From: Hymenopus coronatus
Lineage: Eukaryota; Arthropoda; Insecta; Mantodea; Hymenopodidae
Direction: 5' to 3'
Assembly: GCA_030762935.1 (NCBI GenBank)
Contig: CM060895.1
Coordinates: forward strand, 33,222,501-33,286,500
Length of the DNA: 64,000 nucleotides
How positions within the stretch are numbered: position 1 is the stretch's first letter; each line of letters begins with the position of its first letter. Position numbers and translations under genes: made by a program. This document shows positions 10,797 to 23,040 of the stretch, one piece after another. The notes beneath the pieces were generated by a model. It saw nothing but the letters and a program-made list of their open reading frames with translations. It made no database searches and was not told the origin of the DNA.

Positions 10797-11424
10797 TTTT
10801 ACTCTCTGTAGCATGTAAATAGCACACAGAATAACCATTGCATTTCACCGAAAATTTCAAACCGAGATTTCACATGCTTAGAGAATACGTGTACATGCTT
10901 TGATTTTTTTTATTAAAATACCATATGTATAATACGATTGTATTACAAATAAAATGTATATTCTGAATTTTCTGGGAATGGAATCTGAGGCCCCCTTCAT
11001 TTTGGATGACTTTTGTGTAAACCGTAGGAGATAAACTAAATATTACTACACAAACAATGTAGATCGTGTGTAAAATACATTTTAGTAGATTTAACTGTTT
11101 CCACGCTAATCTTTTTTGGGTGGTTTAAATTTTAAAACACTTACTTTTCCTGAATGGGAATTCATTATACGTTTTTCTTGATCTTGGTGAAGTAAAGAGA
11201 AAGAAATTTTAAAGTGATTACATAGCAACCAGTTTCTAAAATATCTGATGTCGCTTGAGCCTTGTGTGTTTCCTTAATCATGTTATATTTACAAAAAAAT
11301 ATGTAATAAAAATATATCTGCACGTGTGTTTTTATTAAACTGAAGTATATAGAACAGTAAACTTTTTGACTTTGGTTGCTGGAGAATGGAAAGTGATGTG
11401 ATTGTAGCACATTAGATTTTTTGT
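10797..11424 (+). mobile_element. HL860 copy, shortened
   Basis: A worn left end (TTTTTACTCTCTGTAG), then an internal deletion, then the body from ACAAATAAAATGTATATTC to the right end GTAGCACATTAGATTTTTTG. The central CA tract is missing. Confidence 0.75.
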
Positions 11425-11549
11425 TCAAACGAATTATATTTTTTTACAAGTTTGAGAGTACACTCCATTCGAAAATAATAAATTAGCATCTCCCATAACT
11501 TCTTTCTCCCACCTCTACAAGCTATTATAAAACAAATTATATCCACCTT

Positions 11550-11719
11550 GCGGCAACTCACGTTAGAGATGGTTTAGGGTTCCGGGTTTGATTCCCGCAT
11601 GATGGTTCAGGAGATTAATGTAACTAGCATGGAATACTTCTCATGGATGGTGTTAAGATACACATGCATTCCTCCCAAGCTCTCCCCTCTTTTCACCTCT
11701 CTTTACGCGACCGCGCCTA
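11550..11719 (+). mobile_element. Possible tRNA-derived SINE fragment
   Basis: GTTCCGGGTTTGATTCCCGC is a good B-box match. The following stretch has no coding content. Other copies of this exact family are not evident, so the call rests on the B box and its position directly before an HL860 copy. Confidence 0.4.
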
Positions 11720-12513
11720 CCATTCACATGATTTTCTCTATATCTAATCGAGAACAAATTAAGAGAAATAGTCTTATTACTTGTTTCCTTGTAAGCAGAA
11801 GCGAAATAAGGGAGTACCATAGGTTATAGTGATAGTCAAAAGCTGGTTGCTATGTGACTGAAGTTCCTTTGTTTGTATGGACAGCAGCTGACAAATTCCT
11901 GTATGGGAAAAGGATGTTTCTTAAAGCTGAAACCAAAAAAATATCTAAAATACTATTAACTCCACGAAAAAAAAATGTATATAACACAAATTGTGTATTT
12001 TAACGTGCTCTACAGTTTTGTGTAGCAAGTTTTTATCTATCTCTTACGGTTTAACAGTTATGCAAAATTCCGTAAATTTCATCAAGAATAAAGTAAGCTT
12101 CAGAGGCTATTCCCAGATAATTGAAGATATACATTTGTCAGGTAAATATCTTTAATATACGATATTTTAATCAAAATCGTTAGAGCCATTTTTGATAAAA
12201 TCAACATTTTCGAAAAACGTTCCATGTAAAGGGTAGTTTGGGGGGATTTTTCTGAAAGTCTTCGTGTTGCATCCCTGGAAGATGCTAAACTTAAATACCA
12301 AGTCTGGTATTTTACCGACTTTTCGTTTTTGAGTTATTGTGTTCACAGACACACGGACACACACATACACGGATCTTTATCTAAAAATACTTTTTTTGGA
12401 TACAGAGGACCCTATACATATATTTCCGGTGAAATCTTGGTATCGAATTTTTGAGTGGAGTGGAATACCTTCTCTATACGTACTATGTACATAGTACGTA
12501 GAGAAGGTAAAAA
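11720..12513 (-). mobile_element. HL860 copy
   Basis: Lacks the first bases of the stem-loop end (starts CCATTCACATGATTTTCTC) but otherwise runs to a perfect palindrome, ACGTACTATGTACATAGTAC, and GAGAAGGTAAAAA. Confidence 0.85.
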
Positions 12514-12945
12514 CACGTCTTAGCTCATCGCGTCTGCCATAGCAAGTGAAGTCGCTTCCTCGACCAACAAGAAATCCTTTGCATTCCCTTTTGTCATGAT
12601 CACCTTTGGACAATGGAGCTTTTAACCCCCTTCGGTTCACTGTCCCACCAGTAACATATCTAGCATAGTCACTTGCCAACCTGTACACTGGGCGTATTCA
12701 CACCTTTGGTAAACTCCGTCTTTGCACTTTTCGACATGTTTCACAACATTTCATCCCTGGCCATTTCCAATGCACATTTGTCCCTTCTTAATGTAATTTA
12801 TATCTCTGTTATAAATACCTTTTCCGTGATACGAAATGTATTGTTTCCACCTCTTGTTTTTAAATGCACAACCTTTCATTACATTTAGGATAACCGAGGA
12901 ACCTGTCGTTTTCGAAGAACTGTTCTTCGCATTTTCTGAAGGCAA
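12514..12945 (-). pseudogene. Cysteine-rich coding trace, unidentified
   Basis: On the minus strand, one frame reads GCAFKNKRWKQY and KKGQMCIGNGQG (about 12870-12750). A shifted frame continues KCCETC, and a third gives EKCKDGVYQRCEYAQCTGWQ (about 12730-12660). The frames join at two small shifts and carry eight or more Cys, suggesting a decayed extracellular or secreted domain exon. I do not recognise the family, and chance cannot be excluded. This is the only stretch here that might come from a host gene. Confidence 0.3.
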
Positions 12946-13600
12946 CTGTTACCTAAGAGCTGTGCTAGCCCGGAAGAAATTGGCTACTGAGAAACAAAAA
13001 CCTCTCGATTGTGAATGCAGATGAACAAAGATGTATTTTAACACCCAATTAAAACCAAGAGTTCTAAAAATACCCTAATCACTGCTGATTTAAACTTGGT
13101 TTCGATACCATCCATAGAAATATTCTCCCCTTTCCTGGAGGGATACACACACATGAATAAGAGGCATAGAATTGGGAGGCTGGCTAATAGAGAGACAACT
13201 AAAAATGAGCAGTCAAGCACATCCCCTGCAGTTAACAGAGTTGGCATACTCTCCATGGATAACGTGGATGTTCTTTATTCCAGAAAATGTTAGAAGTTCT
13301 CTCTCATCCCACCTCTGGCACCAATGACACTGCACAAAGGACGAGTACCAACTGCTCCCTTGTTAGAGGGAGATAAAAAAATGGGCGCTGTCAAGCATAT
13401 TAGCCAGCTTTCGAAAATTTCCTCACTTACCTAAACGCCCTAGTGAGAGGCAATTTTACAGAAACGATGCCATGCAGCGCAGAAAGAGATGATAATGTGT
13501 GCCAAGGAATGTTGTTTAAATGTTCATAGCAAAATTGGCAAGAGAGAAAACAAAGCCTGACGTACAATAGTCACATGACTTTCTCTACCCATACTTATGT
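12946..13600. other. Unassigned sequence
   Basis: A minus-strand frame at 13256-13038 encodes a hydrophobic stretch, but I see no family motif. A fragment CACATGACTTTCTCTAC at about 13572-13588 is a bare HL860 stem-loop end. Confidence 0.35.
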
Positions 13601-13608
13601 AAACTATT

Positions 13609-14480
13609 CTTTTTTACTTTCTCTAGCCCGCATGTGCAATGCACTTAGTGGATAGAGAAGGTACCTATTGTATTCCATCAAAAAATTCGATTGAGGGATT
13701 TCACCGGAAATAAATGTTTTACGGTCCCCTCAGTCCAAAAAAAAAAACACTTTTAAAAAAAAAGTTCAGTCCGTGTGGGTGTGTGTGGATAGCATAACTC
13801 GAAAACGAAAAGACCGTTAAATACCAAACTTGGTATTTAGGTTTAGTATCCTCAAGGATGCGACATAAAAGATTTTCAAGAAAATCCCCCCACCACAAAC
13901 TGCCCTTAACATGGAAAGTTAATTTTAAGGTTTTGATTTTCTTAAAAATGCCTCTAACGATTCTGATTGAAACCCTGTAAATTGAAGATATATACATCCC
14001 AAATAAAATGTATATCTTGAATTTTCTGAGAATAGCCACTTTCATTCTTGATTTTTGCTGAATTTTGCTTAAACGCTAAACCGTAAGAGATAGAGAAAAA
14101 CTTACAGCAGAAAAAAATGTAGATCTCGTCAAAACACACAAGGAACTTGACGTTTTTGCTGGGAAGGTAACCGTTTCCGAGATATTCGTTGTTATTGTTT
14201 ATTGTAAAGTACTTATAGCTTTCTCAGACAGGACGTGTCCGTTTTCTTTTGTTCTACTCCTGGCGAAGCAAAGAAGCAATGGTAATCGCAAAACGATAAC
14301 TTTTAAAACATTTGGCTATTACTTTAGCATTGCGCATTCCTTTAGCTCCCTTCTACTTATAAGGGTCTAAGTAATAAGAACATTCTGCTTATCTTGATTA
14401 GCATTGTCTAGAAAGAAGAATTATCTTTTGTATGAAGTTTGTAGAGCAGCTAGAAAAGTCATTTGAGTGTAACACATCAG

Positions 14481-14485
<5 letters not shown>
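13609..14485 (+). mobile_element. HL860 copy, diverged palindrome
   Basis: Starts TTTTTTACTTTCTCTAG. Its palindrome has a different centre (CATGTGCAATGCACTTAG). The body is intact to TAACACATCAGATTTATT, where a TTA microsatellite takes over. Confidence 0.85.

Positions 14486-14538
<53 letters not shown>
14484..14538. repeat. (TTA)n microsatellite
   Basis: About 55 bp of perfect TTA at the CAGATTT end of an HL860 copy. In one frame it would encode poly-Tyr, which I do not regard as coding. Confidence 0.95.
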
Positions 14539-14539
<1 letters not shown>

Positions 14540-14619
14540 TAACTACTTCACGTTATTCCACATAAACAATTGCATAAGTGCTCTTACATATTTTCTTGAC
14601 GATACAGTGAAATACAAAA

Positions 14620-14808
14620 CAATGCATCAGACTAAAACGGATGGTATACTTTCAAAAGTTGGTCATGTGATTGCTTTGAAGTTCCGTTCTCCTTGTTTGA
14701 GCAAGAGTAAGAAAAATGAATAACAATTTCCCACTTAAGGAGAGAATAAATATTGGAAAATTCAAACCAATCAAACGAAAATATATTTTAAATGGTTAAC
14801 TCCATGAA

Positions 14809-14839
<31 letters not shown>

Positions 14840-15190
14840 GTTAATGGTTATGTAAGTTTTTGTCTTTAACGAGATCTACATTATTTGTGTTGTAAGTTTT
14901 TGTTTACCTCTTACGGAGAAAATATGCAAAAGACATTCAGAATAAAGAGGAATGCTGAAACTATTTCCAGAAAAATCAAGCTTATATTATATTTATGAAT
15001 AAATGCGTTTAATATAGGACACTTTAATAAATATCATTAGAACTCTGTTTGACAAAATCGAAGACTTTGAAAAAAATTTCTGGCTGATTTTCGTGAAAAT
15101 CTTCCGTCGCAACCGTAAAAAATACTGAACTTAAATACCAAGTTCGGTAGTTAACTCACCTTTAGTTTTTGGGTTATGCTGTTCACACTG
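14620..15190 (-). mobile_element. HL860 copy, older subfamily, truncated
   Basis: Degraded blocks in order: TTGGTCATGTGATTGCTTTG, an AT run at 14813-14840, CGAGATCTACATTATTTGTG, ACCTCTTACGG, AAATACCAAGTTCGGTA. It stops at GCTGTTCACAC just before the CA tract. Confidence 0.75.
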
Positions 15191-15660
15191 AGTAGAATCG
15201 CTAAGGTGGCCCGCATTTGCGAGATCGTGGGTTTGATTCCCGTAGCCGATATCTAGCTGACCATTGGATTTATTCGGGGGTTTGCTTGAATCAGAAGACG
15301 AATACCTTGTAGATATCCCTCCCTAATTTTCTGTCCCTCTATACCAGTTCGAAGGTAATTTCATTCATTATCCGTCCCGTTTTTTTCGGGTTGGGTGTAG
15401 CGATGTTGCTCGGTGCGGCGTGGAAGGGATAACCGATGCTCATTGTGAATTCGTACCCGGTTGGTTGCTGGTAGGAGAACCGACCCTAGTGAGAGCGATG
15501 GACCTGTCGGACGGTTAGAGTGCTTCAATCTGGAAATTTTAGGGATCTTGTAATTGTTGAGCCATCACTCGTAGTTCCAAGTGTATCCTCTCCCCTCAAC
15601 CGTCCTTCCCAAGGAAACCTCCTCATGTGTTTTATTTATAATAAACACGTTGGTTCGGCA
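15191..15660 (+). mobile_element. Probable tRNA-derived repeat
   Basis: Near the left, CTAAGGTGGCCCGCATTTGC precedes GATCGTGGGTTTGATTCCCG, an A-box/B-box-like pair at about tRNA spacing. The body includes GAATCAGAAGACGAATACC. No coding trace. It separates two HL860 copies of opposite orientation. Confidence 0.45.
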
Positions 15661-15667
15661 CTGGAAT

Positions 15668-16488
15668 ACACGCGTGTACAATGTACTTAGTGGATAGAGA
15701 AGGTATTGTATTCCACCCAAAAATTCGATGTCAAATATGTTTTGGGATGCCCAGAGTCCGAAAAAGGCATTTTAGAAAAAGGTCCGGATGTGTGTGGGTC
15801 TGTGGACAGCACAGTTCAAAAACGAAAAGATTAAATACAGGCTTGGTATTTGGGTTTAGAGTTTTCCAAGTATGCGACACGAAGATTTTAAAGAAACCCC
15901 CCCCCACCACAAACTACCCTTTATATGGACAAATTCTCGAAAATTGTAATTTTCTCAAAAATGGCTGTAACGATTTTGATTAAAATCACTTATATTTAAG
16001 ATATTTACATCCCAAATAAAACGTATATCTTATATTTTCTGGGATTAGCCCCTAAAGACCTCTTTATTCTGGATGATTTTTATTGAATTTTGTATAATTG
16101 GTAAACCGTAAGAGATAGACAAAAAAATGTAGATCACGATAAAATACACAATTTATATCATATACATTTTTTTCGTGGAGTTGGTTGTTTTTGAGATATT
16201 CCTTGTATTGGTTTCATCTTTAAGAAACACACCTTTTACATACATTAATTTGTCAACTCCTGTCCATACAGACAAAGGAACTTCAATCACATAGCAACCA
16301 GCTTTTGACTATCACTTTCACATGTGGTACTTCCTTATTTCGCTCATTTGTACAAGGAAGCAAATAATAATACTATTTCTGCTAATTTTTCTCAATTAGC
16401 ATGAATTAAATAGAAGCATAAGTTTTTAACAATAATTTGTTACAGAGATGTACAGAAAGTCATATGAATGTAACACGTCAGAATTGTT
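15668..16488 (+). mobile_element. HL860 copy, left terminus lost
   Basis: Begins inside the palindrome (GTGTACAATGTACTTAGTGG) and then runs through the body to GAATGTAACACGTCAGAATT. Confidence 0.85.
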
Positions 16489-17021
16489 AATACTACATAA
16501 CAAAACAAGAGAATATCTGAGCTGCAAGTTCAATTTTCGAACTAGTTCAAGTATAAAATATTCCTTCTCTGTCGTTTCGAAAAACCCTGTATAAATTCTA
16601 ATTTTCATTTATTGACAGAATAACTGTCTAAGAAGTTTTATTCTTCCACCAGTCATACAGCTTTTCCTCTACATACATATCATTTCACAGTACGGAAAAT
16701 GCTTATACAGTCAACAGGTTTTCATTGTCAGTTGATTTAGTAAATAAAATGTGTAGAATGCAGCATCAGAGAGCTCGTATATAAAAATAATAGAAACCTT
16801 AAAGTTTCTCTAATTATTACTTTTACGTTCATGTTCATTTTTTGTTTGAATACAAACATTAGTTTAGAGTATTTTGTGAAAAGTTTTAATTGGGCCGGAA
16901 CAACAATAGCTTTGGTTAATGTTAAACTATTCCCGGTGTGCTCTCGCTATGTGCTCCCTAGGGAGAAAAACAATTTAAAACCCATCTAAACCAGCTAGGA
17001 CCAGGAATGACTGTCTTTATA
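16489..17021. other. Unassigned AT-rich sequence
   Basis: No coding trace or repeat recognised. Confidence 0.4.
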
Positions 17022-17917
17022 CAGAGTTATCCAAAAATAAAGAACAGATTTCAAACATTTATTGCTTCCAAACTACAAAAGATAGAAACAAGATTCCAAC
17101 GTTCATGGAGAGAGAGAGAGAAAAGTGTACAATTTTATAATATGAATTCAATTTGAGCACCGTGTGTTACACAACATATGTCAAAACGGTGGCTCATTTG
17201 TTGCCACACACGAAGCAGCTGGTCTCCAGTTATCGAATTCACAGTTTCAACAATTCGATGTCGTAGATATTCAAGAGTGTCAGGCATAGGAGGAATAAAA
17301 ACTCGGTATTTTACCAACCCCATAAAAATCACACGGAGTGAGATCTGGAGACCTGGGAGGCCACCGGCGATAATGCACAATTCGTACCTTTTGTTGTGGT
17401 CGTCAGGATGCAATGCTTGCAATAACTGCAGTTTGTATGGCTTCAGGTGCAGACAATGTTTTAGAACTCGCCATACCGTTGGTTGAGGAATGTTAAGTTC
17501 CATGCTTGCTCGTGATGTGGGTTTCTTTGGGCTCCTGTCGTACACTCAACATTCGCGTCCGATGTGTGAGAACGTCCGTGCTTTTCCTTTTGCAGATGCA
17601 ACCATCTTCTACGAATTTGCTTGTGACGCGGCGGTTGTTTTTAAATTAACGGTGAAATACTCGTTGAACTGCAACAATGGACTCTAGTTTTGCTAATTGC
17701 AGCTCACAACATGATTTCTCTTGTGGTATTGCCGCCATTTCACTAAAGACATACAACTAACAACAGCGCCAATGCGGCCGTGATTGGAACTTCTACCCCC
17801 GCGCTATTTCAATTGTAAACTTTTCTCTCTCCATGAACGTTGGAATCATGTTTTTATCTTTTGTAGTTTGGAGGCAATAAATGTTTGACATCTGTTCTTT
17901 CTTTTTGAATAACTCTG
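17022..17917 (-). mobile_element. Tc1/mariner element with about 100-bp terminal inverted repeats, internally deleted
   Basis: The left end (17022-17125: CAGAGTTATCCAAAAATAAA through AACGTTCATGGAGAGAGA) is the reverse complement, with few mismatches, of the right end (17820-17917). Between them is a broken transposase on the minus strand. The T-A pair abuts the left end (17020-17021). The right side reads ACA, so the TA duplication is not intact. At about 900 bp it is shorter than a normal element of about 1.3 kb. Confidence 0.9.
17135..17640 (-). pseudogene. Tc1/mariner transposase, internal deletion and frameshifts
   Basis: Minus-strand reading: near 17630-17590, KFVEDGCICK; then SPKKPTSRASMELNIPQPTV and WRVLKHCLHLKPYKLQLLQA, an N-terminal helix-turn-helix region that binds the inverted repeats. 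It continues DDHNKRYEL and then jumps, by loss of most of the DDE core, to WPPRSPDLTPCDF (third catalytic Asp block, about 17363-17325). After a further shift comes VKYRVFIPPMP, then LRHRIVETVNSITGD and a C-terminus near 17135. The first two catalytic Asp blocks are gone, so it is inactive. Confidence 0.85.
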
Positions 17918-18572
17918 ACAATGGGAAGCATGCACTTCGTTTCGTATACATAAAAGGTGGTTCACCTGTTCCTTATTATTTTTGGAGATAGACAAGACTT
18001 CTTACTCTGAAAGTAATAAGGTCGAAATTACCGTGTTTGTTGGCCATTTTTTTAACCATACCAATCTAGAAAATCATGGGAAAATAGGCCTTAGCAGCAG
18101 TTCCAAAAACATACGTATATGAATAAGATCGCTGCCATAGTTCTACAACGTGAATTATAATGAAGGTTAAATAAACGGCTTAAACTACAAAAAGGATTAG
18201 CATAACAGTTATAGAGAGATCAGAAGCGGTGAGGGAGACATGTGTGATATTATACCTACAAGTTTTAACGGAGCAAGCGAATGCAATGTTTGTAGCTCAA
18301 CTGGTTAATTTCATGTTCCCTCATATCTCCTGTAGCGTGTCAGAGCTTCGAGTCCCACATTCTGCGTGCACTTTTTTTCTTCTTTATGAATTATACATAG
18401 AGTGACAAACACTGATCTAACTTTGCACCTAGAATAATTTTAGGTGTAAACAAAAAGGTATACGAAAGAAGAACAAACGACGGTTCATTTTACGTGTCCT
18501 ACATTTTTCAAATAAAGGAAACCTTATAGGTTTCTACATCGTTGAACGAATTTGTACCAAACTTAGCATATA
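17918..18572. other. Mostly unassigned; tRNA-like stretch at about 18290-18365
   Basis: TGTAGCTCAACTGGTTAA resembles an A box and GAGCTTCGAGTCCCAC a B box. The acceptor stem does not pair convincingly, so this is a tRNA-like SINE head or pseudogene, not a tRNA gene. Confidence 0.4.
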
Positions 18573-19040
18573 CGAGGGCCGTTTTCTTTTTCCACATCCA
18601 ATATAAATAAAAGACAAGTTCATAGAAAACAATTATTTTATTACTAAACGTTTCGTACACATATAGTTACTTTTCAACATAATCACCGAAAAGACTAAGA
18701 CATTTATCGTACCTGTGCATAAGCTTTGCAATATCTGCTTCAAAAGATGTTGCCGCCAATGATTTCTAATGAGCATTGACGTTGTTTTTAAGATCTTCGT
18801 ACTCTACGACGTTTGCGGAGAGCCATTCAAAACAAACGAAGAGGAATGCTGACTTGAGGAATTGTGTTGACCCATGACACGCTCGTCCACACACTGCTGG
18901 CACAACTCATCAGCTCCTTGAACAGTTTCAAAGGGACATTTTCGATCATCCGCCGTACAGTCCTGACGTGGCACCCAGCGACTTTCACCTTTTCCCTGAA
19001 CTGAAGACGTGGCTAGGAGGACAGCATCTTAAAACCAGCG
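18573..19040. mobile_element. Mariner remnant with internal inversion
   Basis: 18573-18820 is the 3' end of a mariner element read on the minus strand: terminal repeat CGAGGGCCGTTTTC, then C-terminal transposase KSLAATSFEADIAKLMHRYD and GDYVEK. From about 18840 the orientation flips, and the plus strand encodes HARPHTAGTTHQLLEQ and FDHPPYSPDVAPSDFHLF, the second and third catalytic-Asp regions of the same family. The element at 57.6 kb is the same lineage. The flip needs an inversion or foldback deletion. Confidence 0.8.
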
Positions 19041-19047
19041 AAGATCT

Positions 19048-19262
19048 TCTCCGGGTCCTGTGGTTTCCCCCGCCACCCATTTCACCATTTGATCCATCAT
19101 CACCATCATCACATTTTATATCATCCACTTTCTCATGTTCTACCCTGGCTACGGGCCGACCCCTCGCAACAGGTTCTCCACCTGTGGTTTCGTGCCATTG
19201 GCTCCCCGACAGGTTGCTGATCCCTAGGCATTGCCTGGTAAGTCCTAAGGGGGTCAGTTCCA
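19048..19262 (+). mobile_element. SINE-like repeat (family R), divergent copy
   Basis: TTCTCCGGGTCCTGTGGTTTC then CCCGCCACCC parallels the family R copy near 36.4 kb (TTTTCTCCGGGTTCTCCGG). The right half is not shared with the other copies. A short CATCATCACCATCATCAC run lies inside. No coding function. Confidence 0.5.
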
Positions 19263-19397
19263 CAAATATGGGGAAGATACGCTGAAACGGAACCATATTA
19301 AATTATTACAACAAAAATAGCATCAAAATAGACCAACTACCACGTTTTCTTCTATATTCTTTTCTTTATTTTCATTGTATGCCAATACGGCCCCCCT

Positions 19398-20240
19398 TTT
19401 TTTTTACTTTCTCTACACGTACTATGTACATAGTGAATAGAGCAGGTATTGTAATGTACCCAAAAATTGGATACCGAGATTTCACAGGAAATATATGTTT
19501 TGGGACCCCCTAAATCAAAAAAAGCATTTTTAGAAAAATGTCCGTGTGTATCTGTGTATGTGTGTGTGTTTGTGTGTGTGTGTGTGTCTGTGGGCAGCAT
19601 AGCTCCAAAACGAAAATTCCGTTAAAAACCAAACTTGGTATTTAGGTTTGGTATCTTCCAAGAATGCAAAGACAAAGATTTTCAAGAAAATCTCCCCTCC
19701 CCCAAGTACCCTTTACATTTTGTTTTCTCAGTATCGTATACTAAAGATATTTAGCTGACAAATAAAATGCATATCTTGAATTTTCTGGGAATAGCCTATG
19801 AAGACTAATTAATTCTGAATGAATTTTACGGAATTTTGCATAACTAGTAGACCGTAAGAGATGGAAAAACACTTACCACACAAAAAATGTAGAGCACGTT
19901 AAAACACAGAATTTATGTAATACACATTTTTTCGTGGAATTGATCGTTTTTGAAATATTCATTGTTATTGATTTCAGCTTTGAAAAACTTATACTTTTCT
20001 CATACAAGAATTTGTCAACTCCCGTCCATACAAACAAAGGAACTTCAGTCACATAGCAACCAGCTTTTTACTATCACTTTAACCTATGGTACTCCCTTAT
20101 TTCGCTTCTACTTACAAGGAAGCAAGTAATAAAACTATTTCTGCTAATTTTTCTCGATTAGCATGAAGTAAATAAAAGCATAACAACAATTTGTTGCGGA
20201 GATGTTGAGAAAGTTATGTGAATGGAACACATGAGATTTG
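19398..20240 (+). mobile_element. HL860 copy
   Basis: Complete: TTTACTTTCTCTACACG with the palindrome, a GT tract at 19555-19590, the body, and GAATGGAACACATGAGATTT. Confidence 0.92.
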
Positions 20241-20446
20241 TTTTTCATTTATGTCCTTTATTAGCACTTTTATTACTTACGTTATTGCTGAGAATAAAAG
20301 GTAATATCGTCGTTACTTAAGCTACTATTATTTCCTGCCAAAGGAGAGTTTCTGTTTAAATGCGAATGTTATAACGCAGTGTCACTCAGCTGCATTCGTG
20401 AGAAAGCACAAATAATAATAAAAAAAAAAAATTGAATCTCTGAGTA

Positions 20447-21246
20447 TAAAAATCTGATGTGTTACATTCACTACTACATTCACTTTCTCTATATCTTTGC
20501 AACAAATTATTTTTAGAAAGGTTATGCTTCTATTTACTTCCTGCTAATTGAGAAAAAATTAGCAGAAATGGTATTATTACTTGCTTCCTTGTAAGTAGAA
20601 GCGAAATAAGGAAGTACAATAAGTTAAAGTGATAGTCAAAGGCTGGTTGCTATGTGACTGAAGTTCCTTTTTATGGACACGAGTTCACAAAGTCCTGTAT
20701 GAGAAAAGTATAAGTTTTTTACAGCTGAAACCAAAAACCAGGAATATCTCAAAAACATCACCTCCACGAAAAAAACATATATCATAAATTGAGTGTTTTA
20801 GAGTGCTCTACATTTGTTGTGTGGTAAGTTTTTGTCCATCTCTTACGGTTTAGCAGCTATGAAAAATTCCGTAAAATTGGCCCAGAATAAAGTAGTCTTC
20901 AGAGGCTATTCCCAGAAAATTCAAAATATACATTTTATTTGTCAGGTAAAGATCTATGTAAAAGGTAATTTGGGGCGGGGGGATTTTTCTCAAAATCTTC
21001 GTGTCGCATCCCTGGGAGATATTAAATCTAAATACCAAGTTTGGTATGTTACCGACTTTTCATTTTCGAGTTATCGTGTTCACAGACACACGGACACACA
21101 CACGGACCTTTTTCTGAAAATATCTTTTTTTTTTAACAGGGGACCCTAAAACATATATTTCCGGTGAAATCTCGGTGTCGAATTTTTGATGGAGTGCAAT
21201 ACCTTCTCTATACACTATTTACATAGTACGTATAGATAAAGTAAGA
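20447..21246 (-). mobile_element. HL860 copy
   Basis: TAAAAATCTGATGTGTTACA to ATAGATAAAGTAAGA. A stretch around 20948 is missing compared with neighbours (GTCAGGTAAAGATCTATGTA runs straight into the GGTAATTTGGGG block). Confidence 0.9.
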
Positions 21247-22178
21247 ATATGTTGTAAAGTATACAATAAGTGGTTAATATATATATACCTTATTGGAATT
21301 AATAAAAATAATTGGAATACACATCTTATGTATTTATAATTGAGACCCTTTTCTATTTCTCGTGTAAGCTATTATACGTTGTATAAATAAAAGTGTTAAT
21401 TTATACGAAGAATAATAAATAAATCATTCTTGATCAGAATTTAATATAAATAAAATAAATATATACTATTAAGTCATTATTATATTATGAGTGCATTTTT
21501 TACCTGAAGCTACCAAATCAAAAAAAAAATAATTATAAAAATTATGATTTATTCCAATAAATAAATCATATTTTATAAGTAATGTGGTATTTAACAGTGC
21601 GTATTATTTTGCTTACACTCCTGCATATGCAGCTGCTGCTTTGCAGTAACCTTAGAGTTTTAATTAAGATATTTATAATAATTTTGGTGACACCCCATTG
21701 GCTCAGGAACAAATCTAAGCGATTTAAAAATGGAACAACCCTTAATATGATCTATCTCACACAAGAATATTTCTGTGTTCGCCGGAAAACAAACTGGGAC
21801 ATTCCAAGTCCTGAGCGTTAATGCGATACCACTCTCCCAGTCCCTCACTCTTTACTTGCTTCTAACACAACCACTTTACTGTTTCTCTTCTACCTTTTCT
21901 TCGTTTCTGAGCATAAAACTTATTTGTTTTTATCAGTTCATGTTTATGAAAAATGCCTTAGGGATAACAACCGTGAAGTCATCATTAATAACCAACACAG
22001 AGAACGCTTCAAATCTTTAAAAAGGTTCATGTTTTATTGCCATACATTTTACCTTAAACCAATATGAGACGGACTCGTCCAAGCACTGGTATGTACCTAC
22101 CGTTGTGGCGAAGGATGTCTTAGCCACTTAGTTGAATATCTCCTTACCTCTCCACTTTCGCCCCATACTTGAGTCTGA
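21247..22178. other. Very AT-rich unassigned sequence
   Basis: 21240-21580 is mostly A and T with short ATATATAC and AATAAATAAA runs. No supported gene; the short open frames at 21582-22020 have no motif. Confidence 0.4.
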
Positions 22179-23040
22179 TTTTTACTGTCTCTGTACCTAC
22201 TATGTACATAGTGTATAGAGAAGGTATTGCACTCCATCAAAAAAATCGATACCGAGATTTCACCGGAAATATATGTTTTAGGGTCCCCTGTATCCAAAAC
22301 ATGTATTTTCAGAAAAAGGTCCGCGTGTGTATGTTAGTGTGTCCGTGTGTCTATGAACACGATAACTCAGAAACAAAAAGTCGGTAAAATACCAAACTTT
22401 GTATTTAAGTTTAGTATCTTCCAGGGATGCGACACGAAGATTTTGAGAGAAATCCTCCTACCCCAAACTACTCTTTACATTGAATTTTTTCCGAAATTTT
22501 AGATTTTCTCAAAAATGGCTCTAACGATTTTGATTAAAATATCGTATATTAAACATATTTGCTTCACAAATAAAATCTATATCTTCAATTTTTTGGGAAC
22601 AGCCTCTGAAGCTTACTTTATTCTGAATGAAATTCACGGAAATTTGCATAACTGCTAAACCGTAAGAGACAGATAAAAACTTAGTACATAAAAATGTAGA
22701 GCACGTTAAAACACATACTTTTTGTTATATACATTTTTTTCAAGGAGTTGATCGTTTTTTAGATGTTCCTTATTTTTTGGTTTCAGTTAAAAAACCTTGT
22801 CAACTCCTGACCATACAAACAATGGAACTTCAGTCAAATAGCAATCAGCTTTTGAACATCACTTTAACCTATGGTACTCCCTTATTTCCCTTCTACTTAC
22901 AAGGAAGCAAGTAATACGACTATTTCTGCCAATTGTTTCTGGATTAGCATGAAGTAAATATATAGAAGCATTACCTTTTTAACAATAATTTGTTGCAGAG
23001 ATAAAGAGAAAGTTATGTGAACGGAACACATCAGATTTGT
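22179..23040 (+). mobile_element. HL860 copy
   Basis: Complete: TTTTTACTGTCTCTGTACC with the palindrome to GAACGGAACACATCAGATTTG. Confidence 0.92.

Noticed and set aside
13038..13256. Minus-strand hydrophobic frame as a host membrane protein
   Set aside because: A single short hydrophobic stretch, no family match, and no link to the Cys-rich trace next to it.
14463..14723. Open frame with poly-Tyr
   Set aside because: A translation of the TTA microsatellite plus HL860 sequence.
17178..17486. Plus-strand frame across the Tc1/mariner element
   Set aside because: It is the antisense shadow of the minus-strand transposase.
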